This document shows positions 21,779-30,674 of a DNA stretch of 64,000 nt, piece by piece. The stretch's first letter is position 1, and the number at the start of each line of letters is the position of its first letter. Under the pieces are notes generated by a model, which saw only the letters and a list, made by a program, of their open reading frames with translations, had not been told where the DNA came from and made no database searches. The DNA comes from Pholiota molesta (Eukaryota; Basidiomycota; Agaricomycetes; Agaricales; Strophariaceae). The DNA lies in assembly GCA_014925825.1 (NCBI GenBank), contig JACGCK010000224.1, positions 1 to 64,000 on the forward strand, given 5' to 3'. Made by a program: the position numbers and the translations under genes.

Positions 21779-23452
21779 ATGCCATCTCTTACTCAGAACC
21801 CCAACGACGCCGTTTGTCCGGACTACGGCTCCGAATTGCACGCTGCTACGCGTGCCGCCCTGATTACACCCTCCCGGGACAACGCCGGTGCAATTGCGTT
21901 CCTGGAAAATGCCTGGCGTATCCAGAACGAAGCCGACAAGGCGGCGTGGCAGGCACAGTTGGACGAAGAAGCTGCCGTGATCGCCGAGCGCCAACGCCTC
22001 GCTAGCGAGGCCGAGGAGGCTGCCCGATTGGCCGCAGAGGAGGAACGAATCGCTGAACAGCGTGAGGACGAGAGGAAGAATAAGGCTAAGTATATTCCTA
22101 TTCCGGGCGCTGAGGTCACTGCTCCTGACACAGCCCCTGTCATCATCTCCCCCGCTGTCCGCAAGAAGCTGAAGGCTGGGGACTGGGTCGCTCTGTGGCA
22201 CTTCACTAGCGCGGGCCTCGACGAGGTCACCCGGGACCCCGGCGCGGCGGATTTCGACGCTGTCAATCTCGTCCGTCTCGACGGAAACTCCATTGGTTGG
22301 ACTTCTGCCCACGACCTCAAGAAGTCTCGCGCTGTCGTGGACGATGCCGACCTGTCCTGGGACGATTTCCTCCAGGCCGCTCCCCGGCTTCTCGTAGCGA
22401 TGCAGCAGAGCGCGTGGCCAAAGGACAGGGTCGACATGTTCGCGACCTTCTTCGGGAACATCCAGCTCGTGGCTCTTGGAACGGTCCGCGGCGATTTGGA
22501 AGTTCGTCGTCGTGCCCTCCTGCTCTATGCGTCCGAGCAGCGCAAGCAGTGGCATGTGTGCATCACATCCCCTGACACCGCGTTCAACCTCTCCGTCATC
22601 AACTACACTCTGCTCTCCCGCTACGTCGCCCAAGTCCATGAGGCCGAGAGTGCCGCGAAGGAAAAAGCGAGGGATGCACGGTCAGTCGTCCACCCTTGTT
22701 CTTTCTTGCCCGTTCATCTACTGACCCTTGCCTCCCATCTGATCGTCTTCCTTTTCCCTCGCAAACACTTGCGCTCGTCTGCTCATCCCCGCTCATTCAA
22801 TGCTCATGCTCATGCCCACTTGATGCTCAATGCTCATACACCTTCGCCCCTCACACTCATCTCATGCATTTTGCTCACTGCCCTTGCTCCATCGCGCTCT
22901 TATGCTCATGCTCATTACCCAATCGTCGCCACCCCCTCTTTGCTCATGCTCATTCCCCTTGCTCATGCGGCCTCGCCCTTCGCCGCCCCCAGATTTGAGG
23001 CCATGATGAGTCAGTTTGCCCGTGGGCGCAGCCCGGAGCGCAGGTCTGGACGCCCTCGCCACTGGCGTTCGAAGCATTATTCGCCACACGGACGTTACTC
23101 TCCTCCCCGCCGCCACTCTTCTTCGCCTCCCTTTCGTGGCCGCGACTCCAAAGGGGGTTTTCGATCGGGCGCGAGCGGCAGCAGCTACCCGCCCTGCGCC
23201 GTCTGCCTCGGCTGCAAGAAGCACGACGTCCGCCGCTGCAAGGCCACCCGCTTGTGGGACGACTCGGGCGAAACTTACGCAGAGCGCTCCGGCGGAAACC
23301 TCGTCCGTCGCCGCGATGGCCACCCCCTCTGCTTCGACTGGCAAATCACGCAGGGTTGTCGAAGCCGCTCCCACGACAGCAGCCACTTGTGCTCCGGCTG
23401 CGGTTCCCCCCGTCATGGCGCTCGATCCTGCCCTCTCGCAGAGAGGGCTTGA
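21779..23452 (+). CDS. Ngaro-like element ORF1 (gag-like nucleocapsid protein)
   Basis: The open frame has 557 codons. The N-terminal half is a Glu/Ala-rich coiled coil (residues about 45-105) and a globular region. Then come an Arg/Ser-rich stretch and a Cys/His-rich end that closes with an exact CCHC knuckle, C-x2-C-x4-H-x4-C, at 23,390-23,431. Bases 22,681-22,992 look like an intron: GTCAGT donor, CCCCAG acceptor, 312 nt (104 codons), low-complexity TGCTCA repeats, and His/Leu-rich nonsense if translated. Splicing keeps the frame and joins R to FEAMMSQFARGRS, giving 453 aa. The start is the first ATG after A1. The 3' end overlaps ORF2 in another frame. Confidence 0.82.
   Translation: MPSLTQNPNDAVCPDYGSELHAATRAALITPSRDNAGAIAFLENAWRIQNEADKAAWQAQLDEEAAVIAERQRLASEAEEAARLAAEEERIAEQREDERKNKAKYIPIPGAEVTAPDTAPVIISPAVRKKLKAGDWVALWHFTSAGLDEVTRDPGAADFDAVNLVRLDGNSIGWTSAHDLKKSRAVVDDADLSWDDFLQAAPRLLVAMQQSAWPKDRVDMFATFFGNIQLVALGTVRGDLEVRRRALLLYASEQRKQWHVCITSPDTAFNLSVINYTLLSRYVAQVHEAESAAKEKARDARSVVHPCSFLPVHLLTLASHLIVFLFPRKHLRSSAHPRSFNAHAHAHLMLNAHTPSPLTLISCILLTALAPSRSYAHAHYPIVATPSLLMLIPLAHAASPFAAPRFEAMMSQFARGRSPERRSGRPRHWRSKHYSPHGRYSPPRRHSSSPPFRGRDSKGGFRSGASGSSYPPCAVCLGCKKHDVRRCKATRLWDDSGETYAERSGGNLVRRRDGHPLCFDWQITQGCRSRSHDSSHLCSGCGSPRHGARSCPLAERA
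22681..22992 (+). other. Probable intron of 3n length in ORF1
   Basis: GT...AG borders, pyrimidine-rich content with repeated GCTCATGCTCAT units, and length divisible by three. The flanking sequence is ordinary protein-like coding sequence. Confidence 0.55.
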
Positions 23453-25436
23453 GCCTGCCGTCACTCCGTACATCCCGGATGCTTGGGAGGACTATTTACG
23501 GAGGGGCGGTCTCACACACAAGTATCCCAAGCTTGTTCAGTGTCTCCGCGAGGGTTTCGTCCTCTCCTTCCCGCGCATCCTCAGAACCCAAAGCCCTCCG
23601 AATCGCATATCGTCGCCCGAGCTCCAGTCTCACTTTGACGGAATTGTTGCCGCCGAAGTCCAAAAAGGTCGTTACGTCGGGCCTTTCTCTCGCTCCCAAC
23701 TCGAGTCACTCATTGGTCCTTTCCAAACCTCTCCCATCTCCATCATCCCAAAAGCCGGGAAGCCTGGTCGCTTCCGCCTTATACAAAACTTCTCATTCCC
23801 ATACTCTCCGTCCGCTTCGTGGCCCAGCTGCTCCGTCAACTCTTTTATTTGCCCCGCTGATTTCCCTTGCACATGGGGTACTTTTGCCGTCGTTTCCCTT
23901 ATCATTGCACATCTCCCTCCTGGCTCCCAAGCTGCCATACGCGACGTCGCCGAAGCTTATCGCACTGTGCCTCTGCATCCTTCCCAGTGGCCAGCAACAG
24001 TGGTTCGCTCTGGGGACGACGCCTTCCACATTGACAAGAACGCCGCATTTGGGGCGGGTCCTTCTGGCGGCGGCTATGGCAACATCTCCGATGGTGGGAA
24101 GGATATCCACAGGTCCCAGGGTATCGGCCCCCTTGCAAGTTTCGTTGACGACCACATCTTTTTCCGCATCCTTCGTGTGTGGCTCGAAGACTTCAATGCG
24201 CTTCGTAGACAGTGGGCAGCCGCTCTTGCCTGTAGGCCTCTCAACAGATCTGGTGGCCGCATTTGGTATGGTGGCCACACCCTTCCAAACGGTCAGACGT
24301 TTGAATTGGATGAAGATTGTTCATTCCCCATCCGTGATCTCTCCTCTACCTCGCCTCGCTCCGAAGAGGATGCTGCCTTTACCTACTGCCTTGGTGACGT
24401 CGACCGCGTTTCCGCCGACTTGGGTATTCCCTGGGAGCATTCGAAGGACAAACCATTTGCCACTACCACCGTTTACATCGGGCTCGTGTGGGACCTTTCC
24501 ACACGAACTGTCGCGCTCAGCCCGGAGAAGAAAGAGAAGTACCTGGCTGCCATCGACTCGTGGTCCTCGTCACCTGTGCATACCCTCGAGGAGGTCCAGA
24601 AGCTGTACGGCAAGCTCCTGCATGCCTGCCTGGTGTGCCCAGCGGGCCGCGCTCGCCTCACCCACCTGGAGGCCACCTTGGGCATCTATGGTGACCGTCC
24701 TTTCCTCCCTCGGCACCCTGCAAAGGGAGTCGCAGACGATCTCGTCTGGTGGCGTCGACGCCTCGCAGCCCCTCTCTATCGCCGCATCCCATCAACCTCC
24801 CCGCTCTTCGACTGTGGTGCGTACTCTGATGCCAGTTCTGGCATTGGAATCGCAATCGTCATCGCCGATCGCTGGCGTGCCTGGCGCTTGGTCCCTGGCT
24901 GGCAAACCCTCAATGGCAGCCGCGACATTGGCTGGGCCGAAGCTATTGGCTTCGAGCTCCTTGTCTCCACCCTCCTGTTTCTCGACGCAGGTTCCCAACG
25001 GGCCTTCAAGGTCTATGGTGACAACAAAGGCGTCGTTGAAGGTTGGTGGAACTACCGCAGCCGTAACTCCGCTGTCAACGACGTCTTCAGGCGCGTCCAC
25101 AGCCTCCTGGAGGCAGCAGATCGCGTGGACTGTGTCCGCTCTGCCTACGTTACCAGCGCCGAGAACCCTGCCGACAAGCCCTCCCGTGGCGTCTACCCTC
25201 CTCGTTCCAAGCTCCTCCCTCCCGTTTCCCTTCTGGGCGATGTCAGTAGGTTCCTCATTGACGCCACGGAACCGCTCACACCTCTCGAGCTCCGACTCAT
25301 GCGAGAAGGGAAGTACCCCGCGGCAGCCGCGAAATGCATCCGCGACAGCGTCCAGGCACTCGAACGCGAGGCATTCAACGACGACCGCTTTTCCGACCAC
25401 GTCCTCCTGGCAGCCGAGCTCGCTTACGATGAGTAA
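23016..25436 (+). CDS. Ngaro-like element ORF2: reverse transcriptase and RNase H
   Basis: The frame is open for 806 codons from an ATG at 23,016, but protein-like sequence begins near 23,415 (internal ATG, MALDPALSQRG), so the true start or a +1 frameshift from ORF1 is unresolved. RT motifs visible are RLIQNFSFPYSP, AYRTVPLHPSQW and the catalytic FVDD box (YxDD variant). RNase H follows with the first catalytic Asp in CGAYSDASSGIG, then VYGDNKGVVEGW and ENPADKPSRG, as in DIRS-order elements. It copies the element RNA into DNA. The stop codon overlaps the start of the recombinase gene. Confidence 0.9.
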   Translation: MPVGAARSAGLDALATGVRSIIRHTDVTLLPAATLLRLPFVAATPKGVFDRARAAAATRPAPSASAARSTTSAAARPPACGTTRAKLTQSAPAETSSVAAMATPSASTGKSRRVVEAAPTTAATCAPAAVPPVMALDPALSQRGLEPAVTPYIPDAWEDYLRRGGLTHKYPKLVQCLREGFVLSFPRILRTQSPPNRISSPELQSHFDGIVAAEVQKGRYVGPFSRSQLESLIGPFQTSPISIIPKAGKPGRFRLIQNFSFPYSPSASWPSCSVNSFICPADFPCTWGTFAVVSLIIAHLPPGSQAAIRDVAEAYRTVPLHPSQWPATVVRSGDDAFHIDKNAAFGAGPSGGGYGNISDGGKDIHRSQGIGPLASFVDDHIFFRILRVWLEDFNALRRQWAAALACRPLNRSGGRIWYGGHTLPNGQTFELDEDCSFPIRDLSSTSPRSEEDAAFTYCLGDVDRVSADLGIPWEHSKDKPFATTTVYIGLVWDLSTRTVALSPEKKEKYLAAIDSWSSSPVHTLEEVQKLYGKLLHACLVCPAGRARLTHLEATLGIYGDRPFLPRHPAKGVADDLVWWRRRLAAPLYRRIPSTSPLFDCGAYSDASSGIGIAIVIADRWRAWRLVPGWQTLNGSRDIGWAEAIGFELLVSTLLFLDAGSQRAFKVYGDNKGVVEGWWNYRSRNSAVNDVFRRVHSLLEAADRVDCVRSAYVTSAENPADKPSRGVYPPRSKLLPPVSLLGDVSRFLIDATEPLTPLELRLMREGKYPAAAAKCIRDSVQALEREAFNDDRFSDHVLLAAELAYDE

Positions 25437-26652
25437 GCTGGCCTCGACCCGTTTCTCCGCCCCTCTGCCTTTGTCTAATCGCCGTAGCGCTCGCCCAAAG
25501 CCTTACCACCCCGATCTCACTCCTCGCCACTCCATTCTCCGCCCACACTGCCTTGCTGCCGACCGCCTTCGTCTTTGGCTCCCTTCTCGTGCCCATCCTT
25601 CCCTGTCTCCATCTGCAGACGGTTTTGCCCTCTCCTTGGTGGAACTCGAGCGTGTTCTGGACGTCCTGTCATTCTCCTGGGCGCCCAACACCCTCGAAAC
25701 ATATGGTGCTGGTCTTCTGGTGTTCCATGTGTTCTGCGATCAGCGCGTGCCACCTGTCCCCGAACACTTGCGTGCTCCAGCAAGTGAAGACCTGCTACTC
25801 GCTTTCCTTTCTGCATGCGCGGCATCCTACTCTGGCTCAACTCTCAAGAATTATTTCTACGGAGTTCGTGCCTGGCATACCCTACATGGTCTGCCTTGGC
25901 CTCTCGATGACGTGCGCCTATCTGCCGCTCTCACTGCTGCTGAGCGCCTGGCACCTCCTTCCTCGCGGCGGCCCAAACGCGAACCTGTCACTCCAGCAAT
26001 CATTATTGCGGTCCGTGGCCACCTCGATCTCTCCCAGCCGCTTGACGCGGCTGTCTTTGCATGCCTCACAACAACGTTCTGGTCTGTTGCTCGCCTTGGT
26101 GAATTCACGGTCCCTTCGATCATGTCGTTTGACCCTACGCGACACATCAAGCGCTCTGATATTCTCATTGCAGAATCCCAAGGACGACTTGGTCTTCCCG
26201 TCACTACCTTCAATCTCCCTTGGACAAAGTGCGCGCCTCTTGGCGAGGCCGTGTACTGGTCGCGCCAGGATGGCCTGGCAGATCCGGCGGCTGCTCTCGA
26301 CAACCACTTGGCCATCAACAACCCACAGCCTAACGACGCTCTCTTCTCGTGGCGGGATTCCTCAGGTACCCTCCGTCCTTTGTCACGCCCGGAGTTTTTG
26401 AAGCGCTTCCAGGCCGCGGCCACCGCAGCCGGGATTGGTCCTCTGCAGGGCCACGGCATCCGTATTGGGGGTGTCCTGGAGTACATGCTCCGTGGTATTC
26501 CATTTGACGTCGTCAAGTCCATGGGCCGTTGGTCCAGCGATGCCTTTCAGGTGTACTTACGCCAACATGCAACCATTCTTGCTCCTTACATCCAGAGCAG
26601 CCCCATCCATGAACCTTTCACGCGCCTGACCATGCCGCGTGTTCGTGATTAG
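25429..26652 (+). CDS. Ngaro-like element ORF3: tyrosine recombinase
   Basis: 407 aa from the ATG at 25,429. This start is chosen because it overlaps the ORF2 stop in ATGAGTAA; the frame is open further upstream but there it runs out of phase through the RT gene. An N-terminal SAM-like DNA-binding domain (SWAPNTLETYGAGL, about residues 80-190) precedes the catalytic domain. The catalytic residues are the Arg in WSVARLGE, the H-x-x-R in GHGIRIGG, the Trp/His position in MGRWSSDAF and the Tyr nucleophile in VYLRQHA. It integrates the circular DNA copy. All catalytic positions are intact. Confidence 0.92.
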   Translation: MSKLASTRFSAPLPLSNRRSARPKPYHPDLTPRHSILRPHCLAADRLRLWLPSRAHPSLSPSADGFALSLVELERVLDVLSFSWAPNTLETYGAGLLVFHVFCDQRVPPVPEHLRAPASEDLLLAFLSACAASYSGSTLKNYFYGVRAWHTLHGLPWPLDDVRLSAALTAAERLAPPSSRRPKREPVTPAIIIAVRGHLDLSQPLDAAVFACLTTTFWSVARLGEFTVPSIMSFDPTRHIKRSDILIAESQGRLGLPVTTFNLPWTKCAPLGEAVYWSRQDGLADPAAALDNHLAINNPQPNDALFSWRDSSGTLRPLSRPEFLKRFQAAATAAGIGPLQGHGIRIGGVLEYMLRGIPFDVVKSMGRWSSDAFQVYLRQHATILAPYIQSSPIHEPFTRLTMPRVRD

Positions 26653-26740
26653 TCTCAGCTGTCCTTGCTCATTCGGTGAGTCCGCCTCCTAGTTGTGGGG
26701 AGTCCTCGTTCGCATGACGCGTCGGCGGCCCTCCTAGTGT

Positions 26741-26952
26741 TGGGGATTCATTGCTCATTCGGACTCCTACCACAGACCCGGTCTGAGGGTTTCGAGTTTG
26801 GTAACCTTACGGTTTCCAACCAAACCCTTCGCCATCACCTAGATAGCGATTGTCACCCCCACTCACCTACATATATTCATATAAATATCCCTATGTAGTT
26901 CTGTCACTCTATATATGCTCATCGTGTCACACAGTGATCACTCAGCCGTGCA
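26741..26952 (+). repeat. Split direct repeat B1
   Basis: 212 bp, starting TGGGGATTCATTGCTCATTC and ending GATCACTCAGCCGTGCA; identical by eye to B2. Seven bases (CTACGTA) separate it from A2. Confidence 0.92.
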
Positions 26953-26959
26953 CTACGTA

Positions 26960-27127
26960 GATTATGTTCTGTGGAATGTGAAGAATGAGCGTGACAACAG
27001 AACGGGGTCTACGTGACTCACCGGCGTGGGTGATCGGCATCGTTCTTGCCTCTCACCACGCCGCACGAAAATTTCCTTAGTGCAAGGATCTCATCCCAGC
27101 TCAAGCACAAGGAAATTATTTCGAACA
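26960..27127 (+). repeat. Split direct repeat A2
   Basis: Second copy of the 168-bp A repeat, between B1 and B2. Confidence 0.92.
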
Positions 27128-27214
27128 CCCACCCACCTCTCCCTTCTTGTATGTGTTTTTCCTTCCTGATAACTCGACGTCCTCAGCACGAGGTCTGTGT
27201 TGTAGTCCACCCTG

Positions 27215-27426
27215 TGGGGATTCATTGCTCATTCGGACTCCTACCACAGACCCGGTCTGAGGGTTTCGAGTTTGGTAACCTTACGGTTTCCAACCAAACC
27301 CTTCGCCATCACCTAGATAGCGATTGTCACCCCCACTCACCTACATATATTCATATAAATATCCCTATGTAGTTCTGTCACTCTATATATGCTCATCGTG
27401 TCACACAGTGATCACTCAGCCGTGCA
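27215..27426 (+). repeat. Split direct repeat B2 (right end of element)
   Basis: Second copy of the 212-bp B repeat. Host sequence begins immediately after it. Confidence 0.92.
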
Positions 27427-27707
27427 ACTGATACGGTATACGTAAGTGCAGGCTGCCAGGCATGTAGAGCTGATTCATATAACAAAATAATTCAATGCGG
27501 GTGCTCTATTCAACTTTTTAACTCAAGTTCGCTTTTAGCACGAGGTCATCCTCAAACACTCCGAATCGGCTGCTCCCCTTTCGCACTCAAATCCGCGATT
27601 GCGCTTCGCAACCAACGATACACCAACAGTAACCCATTTCAAAAAAATCGCTTCAAGCAACGCAACACCCACCACACAACCAACCCCCACCACCCCCACC
27701 TATGTAC

Positions 27708-30454
27708 CTACTCCAGCGCACACCCATACACCTCCCGCGCCACCCCCCGCCACGTCCCCACATCCAGCGCATACATCTGCGCATACTCCACCTCCAGCGG
27801 GTGCACCCTCTTCCCCACCAAAACGAGGCTGTGCAGCGGGTCCCCATAGACCTCCGGGGGCGCGTCGAGCAGCTCCTGCAGCGTGCCCGCGACGATGCGC
27901 TCGTGGGCGCCGCCGCCGACGCGCGAGAGCGCGATGGCGAGCGTGCGGGAGGGGGCGAGGACGCCCTCGCCGCGCGCGGCCTCTGTCGAGAGCAGCTGGG
28001 CGACGGCGGTGGGGACGGACATGTACCGCGGGGGCTCGTAGATCTTGCGCCCTCTGCCAAACCGAGAAATTAGTCGCTCATTGTCTCGAGACAGAGGATG
28101 GGGATTTGGACAACGCACCTGGCCAAATTCTCCTCGCTCTGCTCCTTCACCTTAATATCCAACAACACCAGCGTATGCATCCCCAGCCCCACGTTCTCCC
28201 TTATCCTATCATAGAAGGAATCCGGGCGCCACGTGTCCGTGAAGAACACGAGCGACACCGTCTGCCCGAAGTTGTACAGCTGCAGCCCGCACGCGCCCGC
28301 GGCGTTGAGGATGGACGCGTTGTGCACCACGCGCGTCGGGATGTGGAGCGCGCGCGCGCGGAGGAGGATGTCGGTGTGTGTGGTTGCTCTAAGAGGGAGG
28401 GGGGAGGGCGTTAGCGTTTTGGTTTGCGTTTTGGTTTGGGTGCGGGGGGTGTGGAAGGGGGACGGGGACGGGGGATGGAAGGCGTGGAATAAAAAAACGG
28501 GACGTTGGGTCTTTAGTAACGCGTCTCGCGTCTCGCTGCCGACACCATCACCTTTAGCGACACCAGACCGCTGGCGGGTAGAAAAAAAGTCTGCAACCAG
28601 CCAGGCGTCGGGGGTAGGAGCCCCAAAGGACAGGACTACTCAGAGCCTGGATCGCAAAGCGGTAGCCCGGGCGAGACACGAAACCAAAAAACGGAGGACC
28701 AAGAACACAAACACCACGCCAACCGCCGTCGTGCGCCAGCGCACCCACCCACAAAGAAGGCACATTGCGCTCTGCGACGCCAACCACGGAGTGCCAAAAA
28801 GGATCTGTGCTCAGGTCCAGCCCCGGGTGTCTGTCTGACGTGAGCGCTAGGGAGGACAGGCGACACGGAATGGACAGATCGCACAGTGGCTGGTGTCGCG
28901 AGGTATCGGCGGAGGCGATATGCATGACGGTAACAGACGTGGATAGCGGAGGGCGTGGATGGGTGCGGTGACATGGGAAGAAAAAGAATAGACATGCAAT
29001 GGAAGGAGGGGGGAAGAAGGAAAGGAAAGGAAGAAGGCGAAACGCCGACACGAGAGACCGTAGAAACAAACACAGGGACATCTCCAGAACACATGCACAT
29101 GCGCGTGCACCCCGCGACCCGCGCACGATGACTCCAAAGGGACACATGCGCTCTGCTGAAAGCTATCAGCAGCAACTGTATACCTTGGTATACTTTGCAT
29201 TATGCACGCATGGTAGACGGCAGGGTATCATCGATGCGCGGGGGCATGGAGGAGCGCAAAGCGCAAGAGCGCAGCGCGATCAGCAGGTATGGATCGGAGA
29301 AAGGTCAGGAAGGTGGAAGTACCGAATAAAAAACAACGAAGGTCCATAGATCGCGACGCCGATGCCAGCCGCCTGCCTGCCTTTACCCGTCCCACCGCCA
29401 GCGCTCCTCCGCCCGCCTGCATTGATGACATCTAAAGACTACCACCCTATCCACCGCCACACCGTGAAAGCGCTCTGGTTCCATGGAGACGCAAAGTGTG
29501 CGCGGACCGACGGATGGATAGATGGAATCAGACGGACGCAGGCGAGCGGGTGAGCGGGTGGACGGGGGAAAGGCAGAAAGAAATGATGATGATGAAAGCA
29601 AAGGCCCCAACGCTGCAGCTTTCCAGCGCTTGCAGCTCCCAAATAAAAATTGGTGATGAGGAAAAGGAGAAAATGGCAATGAAAGAAAGAGAATAAGCCA
29701 AAAACAAATTGAATTGGAAGCAGTGGGCTCATAAAATCCGTGTGGACTGTAACATGCCGTGCGTTCATGGGTCCCCGCTCGCCTACATTCCCAAGTTTAT
29801 ACTTGAATGCCACCAACGCGTTAGTGGTGAGTCAGAGCGAAGGGCCCCGCTCCCACCCTGAGTGTGATATGCACGTGGGAGTTTCTAACTGGCGGGTGCA
29901 GGAGTAGCGGTATCGAGTGCAGAAGCAAGGACATGAAGAAGTGAAAAATGAAAATAGGGAAGATGGAAAGCGAGGAAGAGAAACACAAATTGGGGCGAGA
30001 AAGTGAGCGATGGATGGGAAGCGCTTTGGGAAGAAACAAAGAGAGATGAAAGAGGGACGAAGAAGGGACACCCACCCAAAGGGATCGCCCACGACGAGCA
30101 GCGACACATCCTCGGTCGCGGCGTCGCGCAGGATCTCGTCGCTCTGCGTCTCGACCATATCGCGATCGGCGATGATGATCGGCTTGCCATAGAACGCCTC
30201 CTGGGGTGCGGGGGTCAGCGCTGGTGGCGGTGGGGAGGTCAGATGAGCCCGCGACGCACCAGGCGCTCCTTGTCGATCATGAGGATGCTGGTGTAGGCCT
30301 CGAGGTAGACGCGAGTCGAGGACTTGATGGCCTACATGGAGATGGATGGGTATCAGTGGGGGCGAGTGATGCAGGGCTGGGGCGGGCGCACCTCGAGGCC
30401 ACGCAGGGTGATGTCTTTTTCATCCGAGAGCCCCAGGCCAATGATGTAGAGCAT
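27708..30454 (-). CDS. DPH5: Diphthine methyl ester synthase
   Basis: Five exons (30454-30392, 30331-30260, 30200-30076, 28388-28119, 28053-27708) give 291 aa. DPH5 is the SAM-dependent methyltransferase that multiply methylates the modified histidine of elongation factor 2 during diphthamide synthesis in the cytosol. Motifs run [42 protein letters not shown], the SAM-binding [17 protein letters not shown], then [36 protein letters not shown] and [14 protein letters not shown]. The last 80 residues are the usual C-terminal subdomain. Intron 3 is 1,687 nt against 50-65 nt for the others and has no obvious gene inside. The gene starts 220 bp from a divergent F-box gene. Confidence 0.95.
28389..30075 (-). 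other. 1,687-nt intron 3 of DPH5
   Basis: The borders fit the reading frame (GTGGGT donor, CTTAG acceptor; phase 2 restores GATTHTD). The interior is polypurine/polypyrimidine-rich. It matches the DPH5 pseudogene at 20.3-21.1 kb, so it was already long when the gene was duplicated. No open frame in it resembles a known protein. Confidence 0.75.
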
Positions 30455-30674
30455 TGCGAGGCCGTGTCTGTCGGTGGCAAGAGAGAAAAAGGCGATGATA
30501 AGATTAGATCAGCCCCGGCCGACCGCCGGATCACGCGTGGTCGGTGTGCTCGGCCATCCTTCCTCGCTTGGCTGTCTCTTCCTCCCATGATCATGATCAA
30601 TACAGGTGCGTATCTCTTGCTATAAGTACGCCCAGACCCAGGCCCCATGTGCGTCCCCCATCTCTCCCTTCGCG

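Larger units (their letters stand above)
21576..27426 (+). mobile_element. Ngaro-like (DIRS-order) tyrosine-recombinase retrotransposon, complete
   Basis: The 5.85-kb element has split direct repeats in the order A1 - genes - B1 - A2 - B2, the arrangement described for Ngaro and PAT elements. It encodes gag-like, reverse transcriptase/RNase H and tyrosine recombinase frames instead of an integrase. A1/A2 (168 bp) and B1/B2 (212 bp) show no differences by eye, and all frames are open, so the insertion is young. ACTGAT occurs at both borders (21,573-21,578 and 27,427-27,432), which may be the recombination site or chance; such elements normally make no target duplication. It lies between the DPH5 pseudogene and the intact DPH5 gene. 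Confidence 0.93.

Noticed and set aside
21758..22639. A 293-codon minus-strand frame opposite the gag-like ORF
   Set aside because: It is the mirror of the element's coding sequence, with no domain and no place in the known organisation of such elements.
23254..25428. Extension of the recombinase frame upstream by about 725 codons
   Set aside because: The stretch is out of phase with the RT gene and reads as Ser/Pro/Leu-rich noise. The recombinase starts sensibly at 25,429.
27599..28414. A 271-codon plus-strand frame opposite DPH5 exons 4-5
   Set aside because: It is an Arg/Pro/Thr-rich shadow of the minus-strand DPH5 exons.
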